Origin: Acidiferrobacteraceae bacterium
GTDB lineage: Bacteria > Pseudomonadota > Gammaproteobacteria > Arenicellales > UBA868
Length of the DNA: 64,000 nucleotides
Reading direction: 5' to 3'
Assembly: GCA_002724185.1 (NCBI GenBank)
Contig: PBOB01000045.1
Coordinates: 1 to 64,000 of the forward strand
Shown here one piece after another: positions 33,544-41,976 of this stretch (positions are counted from its first letter, which is position 1; each line of letters opens with the position of its first letter). A program made the translations under genes and the position numbers. The notes under the pieces were generated by a model, which saw only the letters and a program-made list of their open reading frames with translations, was not told where the DNA came from and did no database searches.

Positions 33544-34644
33544 ATGGCGTTCTCGGAAATTGAATCCAGGCTAGAGTACTACTCTGGATCGAGTCTTTTA
33601 AATTCACTGACAACAGCGGTGTTGTTGATTGATCAACAACGGCGAGTGCATTATCTGAACGGCGCGGCCGAGACGCTGTTATCGGTCAGCTCAAGTCGCG
33701 CTATTGGTCGATCAGCAGATGAGCTTCTCGGAATTGGAGCTTTATTGCAGGGCGCAATTTCTGCGGCCTCGGATGGCCATACGACAACGTTCCGATCGGT
33801 CGACATTTTCTCGTGTTCGGTTACATATAAGCATGGAGGTGGAGCAAGAGTTGATTGCACTGTCTCGCCGTTTGCCGTGGGCGCGACCGAGTCGTGGGCT
33901 TTGACCGAATTAGTCGTTACCGAACCGTCAGTGCAACCGGCTCCTGACATTGATTTGCATGAGAGCCATGCTGCTACTAGTGAAGTAATACAGACCCTCG
34001 CCCATGAGATTAAGAATCCGCTGGGAGGGTTGCGCGGCGCAGCTCAGCTTCTTCATAGAAACAATTCGGAAAATAACGAGCAGCTCAATTACATTGAAAT
34101 CATCATCCGGGAAGCTGATAGATTAGCAGAGCTCGTCGATAGAATGACTGGTCCTTACAAGCAGGAGGTACGGGGCCTGTGTAATTTGCACGAGGTCCTC
34201 GAACATGTCCGACATTTGATTGAGGCTGAGTTTACAAACGCAATGTCAATTAAGCGTGATTATGATCCAAGCATTCCAATGATTATGATTCAAAGGGAGT
34301 ATCTGATTCAGGCTTTGCTCAATATTGCTCGAAATGCCGCGCAGGCAATAGGCGGCATTGGAGATATTGTATTTCAAACCAGAATTAGGCGACAGGTAAC
34401 CATTGGTCGACGCCGACACCGGCATGTTGTGGAAGTATCAATTTGTGATAAAGGGCCAGGTATAGCAGTGGAGTTACAGCAGAAGATGTTCTTGCCAATG
34501 ATAACGGGTAAGACTGGAGGCACCGGACTAGGTCTAACAATAGCTAGAGATTTGATAGATCGACAAGGCGGTGCTATTGAGTTTGTTAGTTCTCCGGGGA
34601 ATACTCGCTTTAGTATCTTTTTGCCAGCAGGACATGAGGCATGA
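33544..34644 (+). CDS. glnL: Nitrogen regulation sensor kinase NtrB
   Basis: NtrB phosphorylates NtrC when nitrogen is limiting and acts as its phosphatase with GlnB. The 366-residue soluble product has an N-terminal PAS domain (TAVLLIDQQRRVHYLNGAAETLL), the H-box TLAHEIKNPLGGLRGAAQLL, N-box NIARNAAQAIG, and the G-boxes CDKGPGI and GGTGLGLTIARDL. All catalytic motifs are intact. It overlaps ntrC by ATGA. Confidence 0.95.
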   Translation: MAFSEIESRLEYYSGSSLLNSLTTAVLLIDQQRRVHYLNGAAETLLSVSSSRAIGRSADELLGIGALLQGAISAASDGHTTTFRSVDIFSCSVTYKHGGGARVDCTVSPFAVGATESWALTELVVTEPSVQPAPDIDLHESHAATSEVIQTLAHEIKNPLGGLRGAAQLLHRNNSENNEQLNYIEIIIREADRLAELVDRMTGPYKQEVRGLCNLHEVLEHVRHLIEAEFTNAMSIKRDYDPSIPMIMIQREYLIQALLNIARNAAQAIGGIGDIVFQTRIRRQVTIGRRRHRHVVEVSICDKGPGIAVELQQKMFLPMITGKTGGTGLGLTIARDLIDRQGGAIEFVSSPGNTRFSIFLPAGHEA

Positions 34645-35222
34645 CCAATAAGAATCAAGTGTGGATCGTAGATGATGATGTTTCGATTCGCTGGGTTTTA
34701 GAGCGAGCGTTAGTTGATGCGGGATATATAGTACGTCAGTTTGGAAATGCCGATGAAGCTACCGAGATGTTGGGTTATGAGCGGCCTCACGTAGTTATTA
34801 CGGATATCCGTATGCCTGGACGCACTGGTCTCGAGTTTCTAGATCTATTGGCATTACGTTTTCCCGAGATACCTGTTGTGCTAATGACCGCATATACTTC
34901 ATTAGATCAGGCAGTAGCTGCATATCGCGGCGGCGCATTTGAGTATTTGGCCAAACCTTTCGATTTGGATGAAGCTATAGCATTAGTACGTCGTGCGCTT
35001 ATCAAACGAACTGATTGGCAAGTAGCACTGCGCATTTCTGTGGATGAACATCTTGCCTCGAATGGTTCGGATTTGCTGCAGAGATTTGGCGGTGAATTTG
35101 AAAAAGTACTTCTTCAAGCCACCCTTGCATTTACTGGAGGCAGGAAACAGGAAGCAGCTCGCCGAATTGGATGGAGTAGAAATACGCTCGCCAGAAAGTT
35201 AAAGGAACACAAAATCGAATAA
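34641..35222 (+). CDS. NtrC-like response regulator lacking the AAA+ domain
   Basis: At 193 residues this is far shorter than NtrC (about 470). The receiver is complete: acidic pair Asp11/Asp12, phospho-acceptor Asp55 in VVITDIRMPG, Thr83 and Lys105 in EYLAKPFDLDE. A linker of about 20 residues leads directly to the NtrC-type Fis DNA-binding end (LQATLAFTGGRKQEAARRIGWSRNTLARKLKEHKIE region, about 158-193). Both ends look like NtrC, but the central sigma54-activating AAA+ module (no Walker A, no GAFTGA) is gone. The reading frame is continuous, so it is a domain loss rather than a frameshift. It probably acts on sigma70 promoters or as a repressor. Confidence 0.9.
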   Translation: MTNKNQVWIVDDDVSIRWVLERALVDAGYIVRQFGNADEATEMLGYERPHVVITDIRMPGRTGLEFLDLLALRFPEIPVVLMTAYTSLDQAVAAYRGGAFEYLAKPFDLDEAIALVRRALIKRTDWQVALRISVDEHLASNGSDLLQRFGGEFEKVLLQATLAFTGGRKQEAARRIGWSRNTLARKLKEHKIE

Positions 35223-35287
35223 ATCCCCTTTTAATAGGTAATAACTAAGCTACTCTAAAGCGTGACTGATATTATTTTTTTAGAAAC

Positions 35288-36199
35288 ATGATGACTGCTA
35301 AAAAGACGATAAAAGGTAATCTAACAACAGTCGATTGGCGGCCTGCCTCTGGCGTGTCCGTGCTTCCGGCGATACCACCACCAGAATACGAAGCGTCTGC
35401 TAAAGACATAGAACTTTTTAAGAGAGACGGAGTTGTATTGCAACCATCTGCATTTAAGAGTTGGGTTAACACACTTCAAATGGGCCTAGAAAAACATTTA
35501 GGCAATCCCCAAGATTATGCTTTTCCTTGTGAGAGTGTGGAAGAAGGTCAACCTGGTCGTTTCTTCGACAGTTATTGTAATTGGCATCGAATTCAAGAGT
35601 ATCGTGATTATATTTTTCAGTCATGTGCTGCATCCATGGCTGGACAGTTTATGCGAGCGAACACCGCACAGTTGTTTCATGAACATGTTTTTTGTAAAGA
35701 GTCTGGAACGCAGATTCCAACACCTTGGCACCACGACTTACCATATTATTCCGTCGATGGTTTTCAAACTGTAAGCATTTATATTGCGCTAGACAAAATA
35801 CCTGAGAAAACAGCGATTCGATTTATTAAAGGTTCGCACAAGTGGGGTAAGCTTTTCTCACCCCGACACTTTCTCGACGGCTCGAACTACAAACATAGCG
35901 ACCCCACACTCCACCCAATCCCTGATGTTGAGGAAGAATTAGAGAAATATGAAATTTTAGTTTGGGAATTAGAACCAGGAGATGCTGTATTATTTGATTT
36001 TCGTACGTTACATGGAACGACTGGCGCAAAAAACTCTTCTAGAAGAAGAGCTTTCTCAACCCGTTGGTTGGGGGATGACATTACTTATCATGAGCGCGCC
36101 AGCGAGACGTCTCCACCCATCAGTTTAACTAATATACATTCCGGTGAGCGTTTACCAGAGGATTGTTTTCCTATCCTATGGCGACGCTTGACTGAATGA
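35288..36199 (+). CDS. Phytanoyl-CoA dioxygenase (PhyH) family protein
   Basis: The 303-residue product has the Fe(II)/2-oxoglutarate facial triad: His-x-Asp in TPWHHDLPYY at about residue 148, and a distal His in RTLHGTTG. An Arg follows (AFSTRW). Such enzymes hydroxylate lipids or small amines and acids; the substrate cannot be read from the sequence. It stands alone between ntrC and a minus-strand methyltransferase. Confidence 0.85.
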   Translation: MMTAKKTIKGNLTTVDWRPASGVSVLPAIPPPEYEASAKDIELFKRDGVVLQPSAFKSWVNTLQMGLEKHLGNPQDYAFPCESVEEGQPGRFFDSYCNWHRIQEYRDYIFQSCAASMAGQFMRANTAQLFHEHVFCKESGTQIPTPWHHDLPYYSVDGFQTVSIYIALDKIPEKTAIRFIKGSHKWGKLFSPRHFLDGSNYKHSDPTLHPIPDVEEELEKYEILVWELEPGDAVLFDFRTLHGTTGAKNSSRRRAFSTRWLGDDITYHERASETSPPISLTNIHSGERLPEDCFPILWRRLTE

Positions 36200-36336
36200 G
36201 CATCTAAAGCTGCTAGGATAAAACTAATTGTCCGGAATTTCGCCCGTCGGATTTCCCCAGCGATTGTCTTAGGTAAGTTTGCCAAGAATTTTAGTTGAGG
36301 GACAGGCTCGCCTAGAAATTTCATGACAATTTACTA

Positions 36337-36984
36337 TTAATGATGTTTCTTAATAAACCAGAAATATGAGAAGAGTTGCGTAGTGTCGAATGGTGTTTTA
36401 TGCAGTTCTTGTATGGTTTCTTGCAAATAGAAACCATCTCCTAGTTCTTTAGAGATTCGCACAGCGTCATATTGAACAGTAGCGAGTCCGCTGCATTTTT
36501 TTGGTCCGCCAACTGCGAAGGTGGCTAGAATGAAATGCCCACCCGGCAGTAAGCTTTGTTTTAAGTTTGATATATACGCGCTCCGATCTTCGCTGGTGGT
36601 CAGGAAATGAAAGGTAGCACGATCATGCCACAGGTGATACCGACGCCTAAACGAGTACTTGGTAATGTCTCCTTCATGCCATTCGATCTTAGCTGAGTCA
36701 CTCGGACCAAGCCGTGCTTTTATTAGATCAAGAGCGTGGGCAGATATATCTAATACCGAAAGATCTTTGAAGCCTTCAGCCAGTAATTTATCAACAAAGA
36801 CAGAGGCTCCACAGCCAATATCCAATATTGCAGCTTTTTGTGATATACCAGTTTTTGTGACTAGCGTTAGGGAATGGTCCGGCGAGTTCTGGTACCAACT
36901 TACTGAAGAAGGGGATTTTTCAAGATAGACTTGTTGCCAGTGGTTGTTTTTCTGATTAACGACTTGGCCTGGTTTCTTGCTCAT
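36337..36984 (-). CDS. Class I SAM-dependent methyltransferase
   Basis: The 215-residue product has the SAM motif AILDIGCGASVFVDKLL, VLDIS for the ribose-binding acid, and the catalytic-region WHDRATFHFL. LLPGGHFILATF follows. The WHDRATFHF pattern is shared with a group of small methyltransferases related to thiol and thiopurine methyltransferases. The neighbouring thiocyanate genes suggest the acceptor could be a sulfur anion, but this is inference. Confidence 0.8.
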   Translation of the reverse strand: MSKKPGQVVNQKNNHWQQVYLEKSPSSVSWYQNSPDHSLTLVTKTGISQKAAILDIGCGASVFVDKLLAEGFKDLSVLDISAHALDLIKARLGPSDSAKIEWHEGDITKYSFRRRYHLWHDRATFHFLTTSEDRSAYISNLKQSLLPGGHFILATFAVGGPKKCSGLATVQYDAVRISKELGDGFYLQETIQELHKTPFDTTQLFSYFWFIKKHH

Positions 36985-37460
36985 AGTGTTTTATCTTATC
37001 TGATCTGTGAATTTCTGGCTAAATCATAACGCTATCACTGGCATCCACAACCAAACACATTTGGAAATAGCACCATATACGGTATAGCAGGAGTCAGAAC
37101 TCCATTGAGTCGGTGCTTGATCGTCTTGAGCAAGATTATGTAGAGCGAGCGAGGGCGACTATTTTCATCCGACATCCACATCAGCAGCGATATAGTAAAC
37201 TAGCCAATTAAACAGCTATTTATTAGTTATATGTCAAGCTAATTGACAAGTCTGATATGTGCGTCATCGGCCGCAAGAAAAATTATCCAAGACTACAATA
37301 GATAATTCCTATAAGATTCATTAGGAAAACATTCTTGTAACTTGTGCAAGACGCGAGCACTATAGGAATGCTTAAGAACGACTTGCTGTGGTTTTCGGAC
37401 TTGGATTACTGGAAATCTTTTTCGATAACCGGCAATGAGATTAAAGGAGAACGAAAGGCT
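36985..37460. promoter_or_regulatory. Upstream region of the scn cluster
   Basis: This 476-base gap precedes scnB. TGTCAA-N5-TTGACA, a perfect 6-base inverted repeat, lies at 37232-37248; it also fits the LysR T-N11-A pattern. A short open frame without ATG (37071-37211, in-frame GTG at 37113) has a coding-like product tail (LDRLEQDYVERARA), possibly a gene remnant. A weak in-frame GTG at 37344 extends scnB but is not favoured. Nothing else was recognised. Confidence 0.4.
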
Positions 37461-37910
37461 ATGTCATCCCGTGACACTATTATGCGGCATCTTAATATCG
37501 TCGGTCAGCTGCAACCCTCGTTGCACCAGCCACAGCATGCCCCTTATCCGGACCTTGTAGATAACGCCCATTATCGAGCATATACCCGCGCCTCTCACGA
37601 TGTTGGAGGTGAAGCGGACGTTCCTATTACTTGGGAAGAGAAGGAGGAAGAGATTTGGGAGCACAACACGTTTGTTACCTGTGAGGTATTAGCCTGGCGC
37701 GGTGTTTGGAACGCGGAAGAACGAAGACGGCGTCAGAACGTGGACCCCGGACAGACTATATATCTTGGCTTGCCGTATTACGGCAGGTGGCTTATGACAA
37801 TAGCCCTGATTTTAGTAGACAAGCAACACGTTAAACTGACTGAGCTTATAGACAAGATAGAAGACGTTAAGCAGCGGGCTAAGGCTAATGGAGGCAAGGT
37901 TTATGAGTAA
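37461..37910 (+). CDS. scnB: Thiocyanate hydrolase beta subunit (ScnB)
   Basis: Thiocyanate hydrolase converts SCN- and water to carbonyl sulfide and ammonia. ScnB corresponds to the N-terminal half of the nitrile hydratase beta subunit. The 149-residue product has PQHAPYPDLVDNAHYRAYTR, WRGVWNAEERRRR and GLPYYGRWLM. The Arg cluster at 88-91 lies where the family's beta-Arg pair contacts the oxidised Cys ligands (T. thioparus Arg90/Arg91). ATG at 37461 has AAAGGAG upstream and matches the family length (about 157). It overlaps scnA. Confidence 0.9.
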   Translation: MSSRDTIMRHLNIVGQLQPSLHQPQHAPYPDLVDNAHYRAYTRASHDVGGEADVPITWEEKEEEIWEHNTFVTCEVLAWRGVWNAEERRRRQNVDPGQTIYLGLPYYGRWLMTIALILVDKQHVKLTELIDKIEDVKQRAKANGGKVYE

Positions 37911-38256
37911 GAGTCATCATGTTGAAAAAGCAACTGGAATCGGCGATCCGCAATGCTTCAAAGGAGAGGCGGGCAAGCCGAAATTTGGCGTTGGTGACAA
38001 AGTTCGGATTCGGAACCTGCCGGATATTTTTTATACGCGATCTCAGATGTATCTGAGAGAAGCGGAAGCGACTGTGGTCAAATTGGTTTATGAAAGCCCT
38101 CCTGCAGAAGATGAGGCATGGGATAATACCGACAGCCCCGAGTGGTTTTACAGCGTACTTTTTAGACAAACGGATTTATGGCCAGATTATCCGCAAAAGT
38201 TTGCTGGTGATACACTGGAGACGGAGTTGTCGGAACGATGGCTCGAGCCACTTTGA
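37903..38256 (+). CDS. scnA: Thiocyanate hydrolase alpha subunit (ScnA)
   Basis: ScnA corresponds to the C-terminal half of the nitrile hydratase beta subunit, with the SH3-like barrel. The 117-residue product contains PKFGVGDKVRIRNLPDI, YTRSQMYLREAEATVV and WFYSVLFRQTDLWP. ATG at 37903 has GGAGG upstream and overlaps the scnB stop; ATG at 37888 is an alternative. Family length is about 126 residues. It follows scnB and precedes scnC as in Thiobacillus. Confidence 0.9.
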   Translation: MSKSHHVEKATGIGDPQCFKGEAGKPKFGVGDKVRIRNLPDIFYTRSQMYLREAEATVVKLVYESPPAEDEAWDNTDSPEWFYSVLFRQTDLWPDYPQKFAGDTLETELSERWLEPL

Positions 38257-38298
38257 GTGGATGAGTAGACTCAGAATATAAATAGAGGAACGAGGAGA

Positions 38299-39006
38299 AT
38301 GTCAAAGTCAGATAAGCACGATCATAATGCTGCCCCAATGGTTGACGAAATTAGTGATTTCGAGGTGCTGGAGGTAGCCGTCCGAGAGCTCTGCATCGAG
38401 AAGGGTTTGTTTACCCAAGAAGACCATAATGAGTGGACGGAATACATGCACACCTTGGGCCCCCTTCCCGCAGGTCGCTTGGTAGCGAAGGCCTGGCTGG
38501 ATCCAGAGTACAAACAACTTTGTATTGATGATCCAGTAAAGGCGAGTCTCGAGGTAGGTATAGATTGGATTAATAGTATGCCATCAAAATTTGGGACTCC
38601 GAGTGATTATTGTAATCCTAGAATCTTGGTGGATACTCCAACACTAAAACACGTGGTGGTATGCACGTTGTGCTCTTGTTATCCAAGGCCCATATTGGGA
38701 CAGTCGCCCGAATGGTATCGGACTCCAAACTACCGACGCCGAATGGTCCGGTGGCCTCGCCAGGTTCTGTCTGAGTTTGGATTGCAGTTACCAGAGGACG
38801 TTGAGATAAGGGTTGCGGACTCCAATCAAAAAACGAGATATGTTGTAATGCCAATTCGACCCGATGGTACGGAAGGATGGACGGAGGACCAATTAACGGA
38901 AATCGTCACTCGGGACTGTTTGATCGGAGTAGCATTACCGCGGGCAGATCGCAAAGCGGACGACAAGCGGCCGATCCACAAGGCGGTTCATCCTTACGGT
39001 CATTAA
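38299..39006 (+). CDS. scnC: Thiocyanate hydrolase gamma subunit (ScnC), cobalt site
   Basis: ScnC corresponds to the nitrile hydratase alpha subunit and carries the active metal. The 235-residue product has VVCTLCSCYPRPILG: Cys122-x2-Cys125-Ser126-Cys127, offset six from T. thioparus Cys128/131/133, where two Cys are oxidised to sulfinate and sulfenate. The Thr in the CTLC motif (not Ser) is the cobalt-type signature. Conserved WYRTPNYRRRMVRWPR and VLSEFGLQLP follow. A GGAGAATG-type ribosome-binding site precedes it. No deletion or frameshift is seen. Confidence 0.95.
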   Translation: MSKSDKHDHNAAPMVDEISDFEVLEVAVRELCIEKGLFTQEDHNEWTEYMHTLGPLPAGRLVAKAWLDPEYKQLCIDDPVKASLEVGIDWINSMPSKFGTPSDYCNPRILVDTPTLKHVVVCTLCSCYPRPILGQSPEWYRTPNYRRRMVRWPRQVLSEFGLQLPEDVEIRVADSNQKTRYVVMPIRPDGTEGWTEDQLTEIVTRDCLIGVALPRADRKADDKRPIHKAVHPYGH

Positions 39007-39040
39007 TCGCAAGCCCATCATTTTTTAATGCACTTAACTT

Positions 39041-39403
39041 ATGCCTAAAAAAAACCTAAATAAACTCAGAGAGAAGATCCCTTTGTTGGAAGATATAGGT
39101 AAAGATGGGCGGGTGTGGTCTGATCTTTGTAAGCAGTATGGAGTGGAAAATCCCGATCCGCCTTGGCGAATTACCCTCGAGAGTACTTGCGAAGTGTTAA
39201 ACGAGGGTGCCTGCGCCTTGCCAGTTCTTGAACGGCGTGATGAAGAAGACAAGCTGAGTGAGGAAATTTACAAGGATGTACCTTATCCGGAACGTCAGCT
39301 CTTAGCATTGGCACATTCGATGATTAAAAAAGGTTTTTTCCGTGAGGAAGAGCTGGGCGTTCAAATGGAGAAGGTATATAAGCGTCTTAGCGCTGGCACC
39401 TAA
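39041..39403 (+). CDS. P15K-like activator of thiocyanate hydrolase
   Basis: P15K is a known helper for maturing recombinant T. thioparus thiocyanate hydrolase and resembles the nitrile hydratase beta subunit N-terminus and NHase activators. The 120-residue product has no signal, a RVWSDLCKQYG segment, and a helical C-terminal part (YPERQLLALAHSMIKKGFF, REEELGVQMEKVYKRL) like the NHase activator tail. It follows scnC by 34 bases. The assignment rests on size, position and this tail pattern. Confidence 0.65.
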   Translation: MPKKNLNKLREKIPLLEDIGKDGRVWSDLCKQYGVENPDPPWRITLESTCEVLNEGACALPVLERRDEEDKLSEEIYKDVPYPERQLLALAHSMIKKGFFREEELGVQMEKVYKRLSAGT

Positions 39404-39504
39404 TATAGCTAGACTAGGAAAAGAAGAAAAATCTAAATACTTGGTTCGTTATCACGATATAAATCAAGCCGGGACGCCGGCTACCCAAAAGAGGAGAGAG
39501 CGAC

Positions 39505-40920
39505 ATGAAGAAACACCGAAGTGATGACTTTGTTGCAGCAGCGGCCGCAAGTCGGGCTAAGGCGATAAAAGAAGATAGGATCGATGATGAGGATTTTGTT
39601 GCTGGTGCGCCTGTTGATGGCGACGGTTTGCCGCTTGAAGCAAAAAAATATGGAGATGGAATCAATGATCCAGACTTGACCTTGGACTTTGATCCGCTCT
39701 TCTCAAATGTTTTGGGCACCGGAGTCAGCAGGCGTGGTCTTCTTCAAGCCGGGGGTCTCGCGGCTTTTGGTGGCGCAGGAATGCTTAGTCGCGCAGCCTG
39801 GGCAAAAAAGAAGTTCGATCCGGTTATAAATATTTGTTACATCCCAATCACCGATGCCGCTGCCTTGCTGGTTGCGCATGAACTGGGATATTTCAAAGAA
39901 GAGGGAATCGACTCCGTGCGACCCACGCTTATTCGAGGGTGGTCACCGTTAGTTGAGGCTTTTCAGGCGCATAAGTTCAACCTTACGCATATGCTGATCC
40001 CAATCCCCATTTGGATGCGTTACAACAATGGCTATCCAGTGAAGATTACGGCTTGGGATCACAGTAATGGCTCAGCGATTGTTGTTAAGCCCGGCATGAA
40101 TAGACCGGAGGACTTTGGGGGCAAGCAGTTTGCGGTTCCCTACTGGTATTCTATTCACAACATTGTTTCGCAGAAAATTATGAAAGACGCAGGCATCAAG
40201 CCAGTGATCCGGCCGCAGGATGCAGCTTTGGCTGCTGATGAGTGTAATTTCTTAGTTTTGGCTCCGCCAGATATGCCGCCTGCTCTGGCCGCGAATAAGA
40301 TAGATGGCTATTGTGTTGCGGAACCATTTAATGCTCTAGGTGAAATTAAGGCTGGTGGCCGAGTAATGCGTTTCACCGGTGACGTTTGGAAGGGACATCC
40401 GTGCTGTGTCGTTGTTATGCATGAAGATGATGTAATGGATCCGGAGCACGCGGCATGGTCGCAAGGTGTCCATAATGCGATCATCCAAGCACAATTGCAC
40501 CTTGGCGCGAACAGAAAAGAGATGGCTCAAATGTTGTCACGTGATGGACAGAAGTATTTACCATTTCCAGCTGAAGTTATTGAGCGGGCGATGATGTTTT
40601 ATGATCCCGCATATTACGCTAACCCACTGGGCTCTAAGTATGATGCGATTAAGCATCTGGATTGGGGTCAGGATCGCATTAACTTTCAAGCTTGGCCATA
40701 TCCATCTGCAACAGAGCTTGTTGTAAATGATCTTAAGAATACAGTTGTTACAGGCGATGCTACATTCCTGGACACGTTGACCCCAGAGCACGTCATTAAA
40801 GATCTAGTCAATTACGATTTTGTCAGAAATGCTCTTGAGGCTAACCCGTCATGGAGAAACGACCCGAGCGTGCCTTCTGAGGGCAACCCGTACGAGAGAA
40901 CGGAGATTGTCAAGATTTGA
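39505..40920 (+). CDS. Tat-exported NrtA/SsuA-type ABC substrate-binding protein
   Basis: The binding protein of an ABC importer of nitrate, sulfonate or cyanate type: NICYIPITDAAALLVAHELGYFKEEGI is the usual start of the mature domain (about residue 107), with PVKITAWDHSNGSAIVV and DGYCVAEPFNALGEIKAGG. At residues 75-97 a twin-arginine signal reads SRRGLLQAGGLAAFGGA. An acidic, Ala-rich extension of about 74 residues precedes it, which is unusual. The ATPase and permeases lie 6.7-9 kb downstream. In this context thiocyanate is the likely ligand, by inference. Confidence 0.85.
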   Translation: MKKHRSDDFVAAAAASRAKAIKEDRIDDEDFVAGAPVDGDGLPLEAKKYGDGINDPDLTLDFDPLFSNVLGTGVSRRGLLQAGGLAAFGGAGMLSRAAWAKKKFDPVINICYIPITDAAALLVAHELGYFKEEGIDSVRPTLIRGWSPLVEAFQAHKFNLTHMLIPIPIWMRYNNGYPVKITAWDHSNGSAIVVKPGMNRPEDFGGKQFAVPYWYSIHNIVSQKIMKDAGIKPVIRPQDAALAADECNFLVLAPPDMPPALAANKIDGYCVAEPFNALGEIKAGGRVMRFTGDVWKGHPCCVVVMHEDDVMDPEHAAWSQGVHNAIIQAQLHLGANRKEMAQMLSRDGQKYLPFPAEVIERAMMFYDPAYYANPLGSKYDAIKHLDWGQDRINFQAWPYPSATELVVNDLKNTVVTGDATFLDTLTPEHVIKDLVNYDFVRNALEANPSWRNDPSVPSEGNPYERTEIVKI

Positions 40921-41005
40921 TTACTGGCCAGACGGGGGGTATTTGTCGAATCTCCCATCGATTGCCCCAAACATTTTGATGCTTTAATTATTGGAGGATG
41001 TAAAT

Positions 41006-41191
41006 ATGCAAAATCAAACTACGGTTGCTGTAAGCAAGCCACGTGCTGTTAGCACATCGAAAGGATTTCAGCTAGTGGCAGCACTATTATTAGGAACTAT
41101 TATCCTATTTGGTGTGGGTTTTTCTGGCTCTTCAGCGATGCATAACGCGGCGCATGACACGCGTCACGCTGTGGCATTTCCTTGCCACTAA
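41006..41191 (+). CDS. cbtB: Cobalt transporter subunit CbtB
   Basis: CbtB is a one-helix membrane protein that works with CbtA to take up cobalt. The 61-residue product has a single hydrophobic segment (FQLVAALLLGTIILFGVGF) and the family's C-terminal His-rich end MHNAAHDTRHAVAFPCH with His46, 50, 54, 61 and Cys60. ATG at 41006 has GGAGG upstream. It is separated from cbtA by about 9 kb. Cobalt is needed by the ScnC metal site. Confidence 0.92.
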   Translation: MQNQTTVAVSKPRAVSTSKGFQLVAALLLGTIILFGVGFSGSSAMHNAAHDTRHAVAFPCH

Positions 41192-41283
41192 GTGGATTTT
41201 TACCAATAGCTATCAGCTCATAATTGTTGCTTACAACATCTGCGGTCTGTCTAAGAGGCCTTGCGGATCTGGCGCAACAGGTA

Positions 41284-41310
41284 AAAGAGGCTCCGTCAAG
41301 GAGCCTCTTT
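41284..41310 (+). terminator. Hairpin terminator after cbtB
   Basis: An 11-base perfect stem (AAAGAGGCTCC / GGAGCCTCTTT) encloses a 5-base loop (GTCAA). The stem ends in TTT but a longer U run is missing. It lies 92 bases after the cbtB stop and would separate the scn-cbtB unit from the dsrE unit. The symmetric stem could work in both directions. Confidence 0.7.
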
Positions 41311-41551
41311 CGGCCTTAATAGTTACGAGTTATGGTGTTTGCGTTTTCTTAAGGACAAGGACTCCGGTGTTTGTTGTTGGTATAAGCAATCCCTCCCAGA
41401 GTTTCTCGCAGGTGTCATTCCATATCTGGCAAGGCGAGTTTTTTGGACGCTCCTTGGCGATGTGATTTAGGAGCTATGAACATTGTAGGGTTAAAGGAGT
41501 ATTGGCGGTCTAATTCGCAGAAATTTCACTCAAGCAAGAGTTAATCTAATT
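41311..41551. other. Region without recognised genes before dsrE
   Basis: Between the terminator and the DsrE gene no convincing coding sequence or RNA was identified (the whole cbtB-dsrE gap is 360 bases). An open frame spanning 41109-41465 is a shadow that begins inside cbtB. The promoter of the dsrE-tusA-SQR unit probably lies here, but no clear -35/-10 was seen. Confidence 0.3.
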
Positions 41552-41938
41552 ATGCCTAAGATCAGCATAGTCTGTGTTTCTGGTAGTCACGAGAAGTTGC
41601 AAATGGCAGCTATGATTGCATCAGTAGCATCGGCAACCGGTAGCAAGGTGTCGGTATTCTTCTCAATGAACTCGATGGCGTATTTTGTTAAAGGCAAGGA
41701 TGAATGCCCACCATCAGAGGGAGAGTTTGGTCCGCTTTTATCTCAACAAGGCGTGCCACCATTTAAGCAACTTTTCCAGCAGTCGGTAGAGTTTGGCGAT
41801 GCAAAACTGTTGCCGTGTTCCATGGTGATGGATCTGTTGAAAATTTCAGAAGACGATTTGGAGCCAGGATTTGGTCCACCTACAGGGTTAGCTAGCTTCT
41901 TAAGTGAGGCAGAAGATGGGCAACTGATTACCTTATAA
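41552..41938 (+). CDS. DsrE-family sulfur carrier protein
   Basis: DsrE-type proteins bind sulfane sulfur on a Cys and pass it within the cytoplasm. The 128-residue product starts KISIVCVSGSHEKLQMAAMIASVA, typical of the DsrE/F fold, and has FFSMNSMAYFVKG. A candidate active Cys89 lies in KLLPCSMVMDLL. It lies 38 bases before a tusA gene, a pairing seen in sulfur oxidisers. It could be DsrE2-like, but the N-terminal membrane segment of that group is absent. Confidence 0.82.
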   Translation: MPKISIVCVSGSHEKLQMAAMIASVASATGSKVSVFFSMNSMAYFVKGKDECPPSEGEFGPLLSQQGVPPFKQLFQQSVEFGDAKLLPCSMVMDLLKISEDDLEPGFGPPTGLASFLSEAEDGQLITL

Positions 41939-41976
41939 TTAAACTACGGAATCAAGACAAGAGCGAGAAAGCGCAA

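Noticed and set aside
37344-37460. Longer scnB starting at GTG 37344
   Set aside because: The extra 39 residues are not expected for ScnB (about 157 residues), and ATG 37461 has a proper ribosome-binding site.
40921-41005. Cobalamin riboswitch before cbtB
   Set aside because: The gap is only 85 bases and no B12-box-like sequence was seen.
41109-41465. 118-residue ORF after cbtB
   Set aside because: It begins inside cbtB in another frame, spans the terminator hairpin and has no family-like motif.
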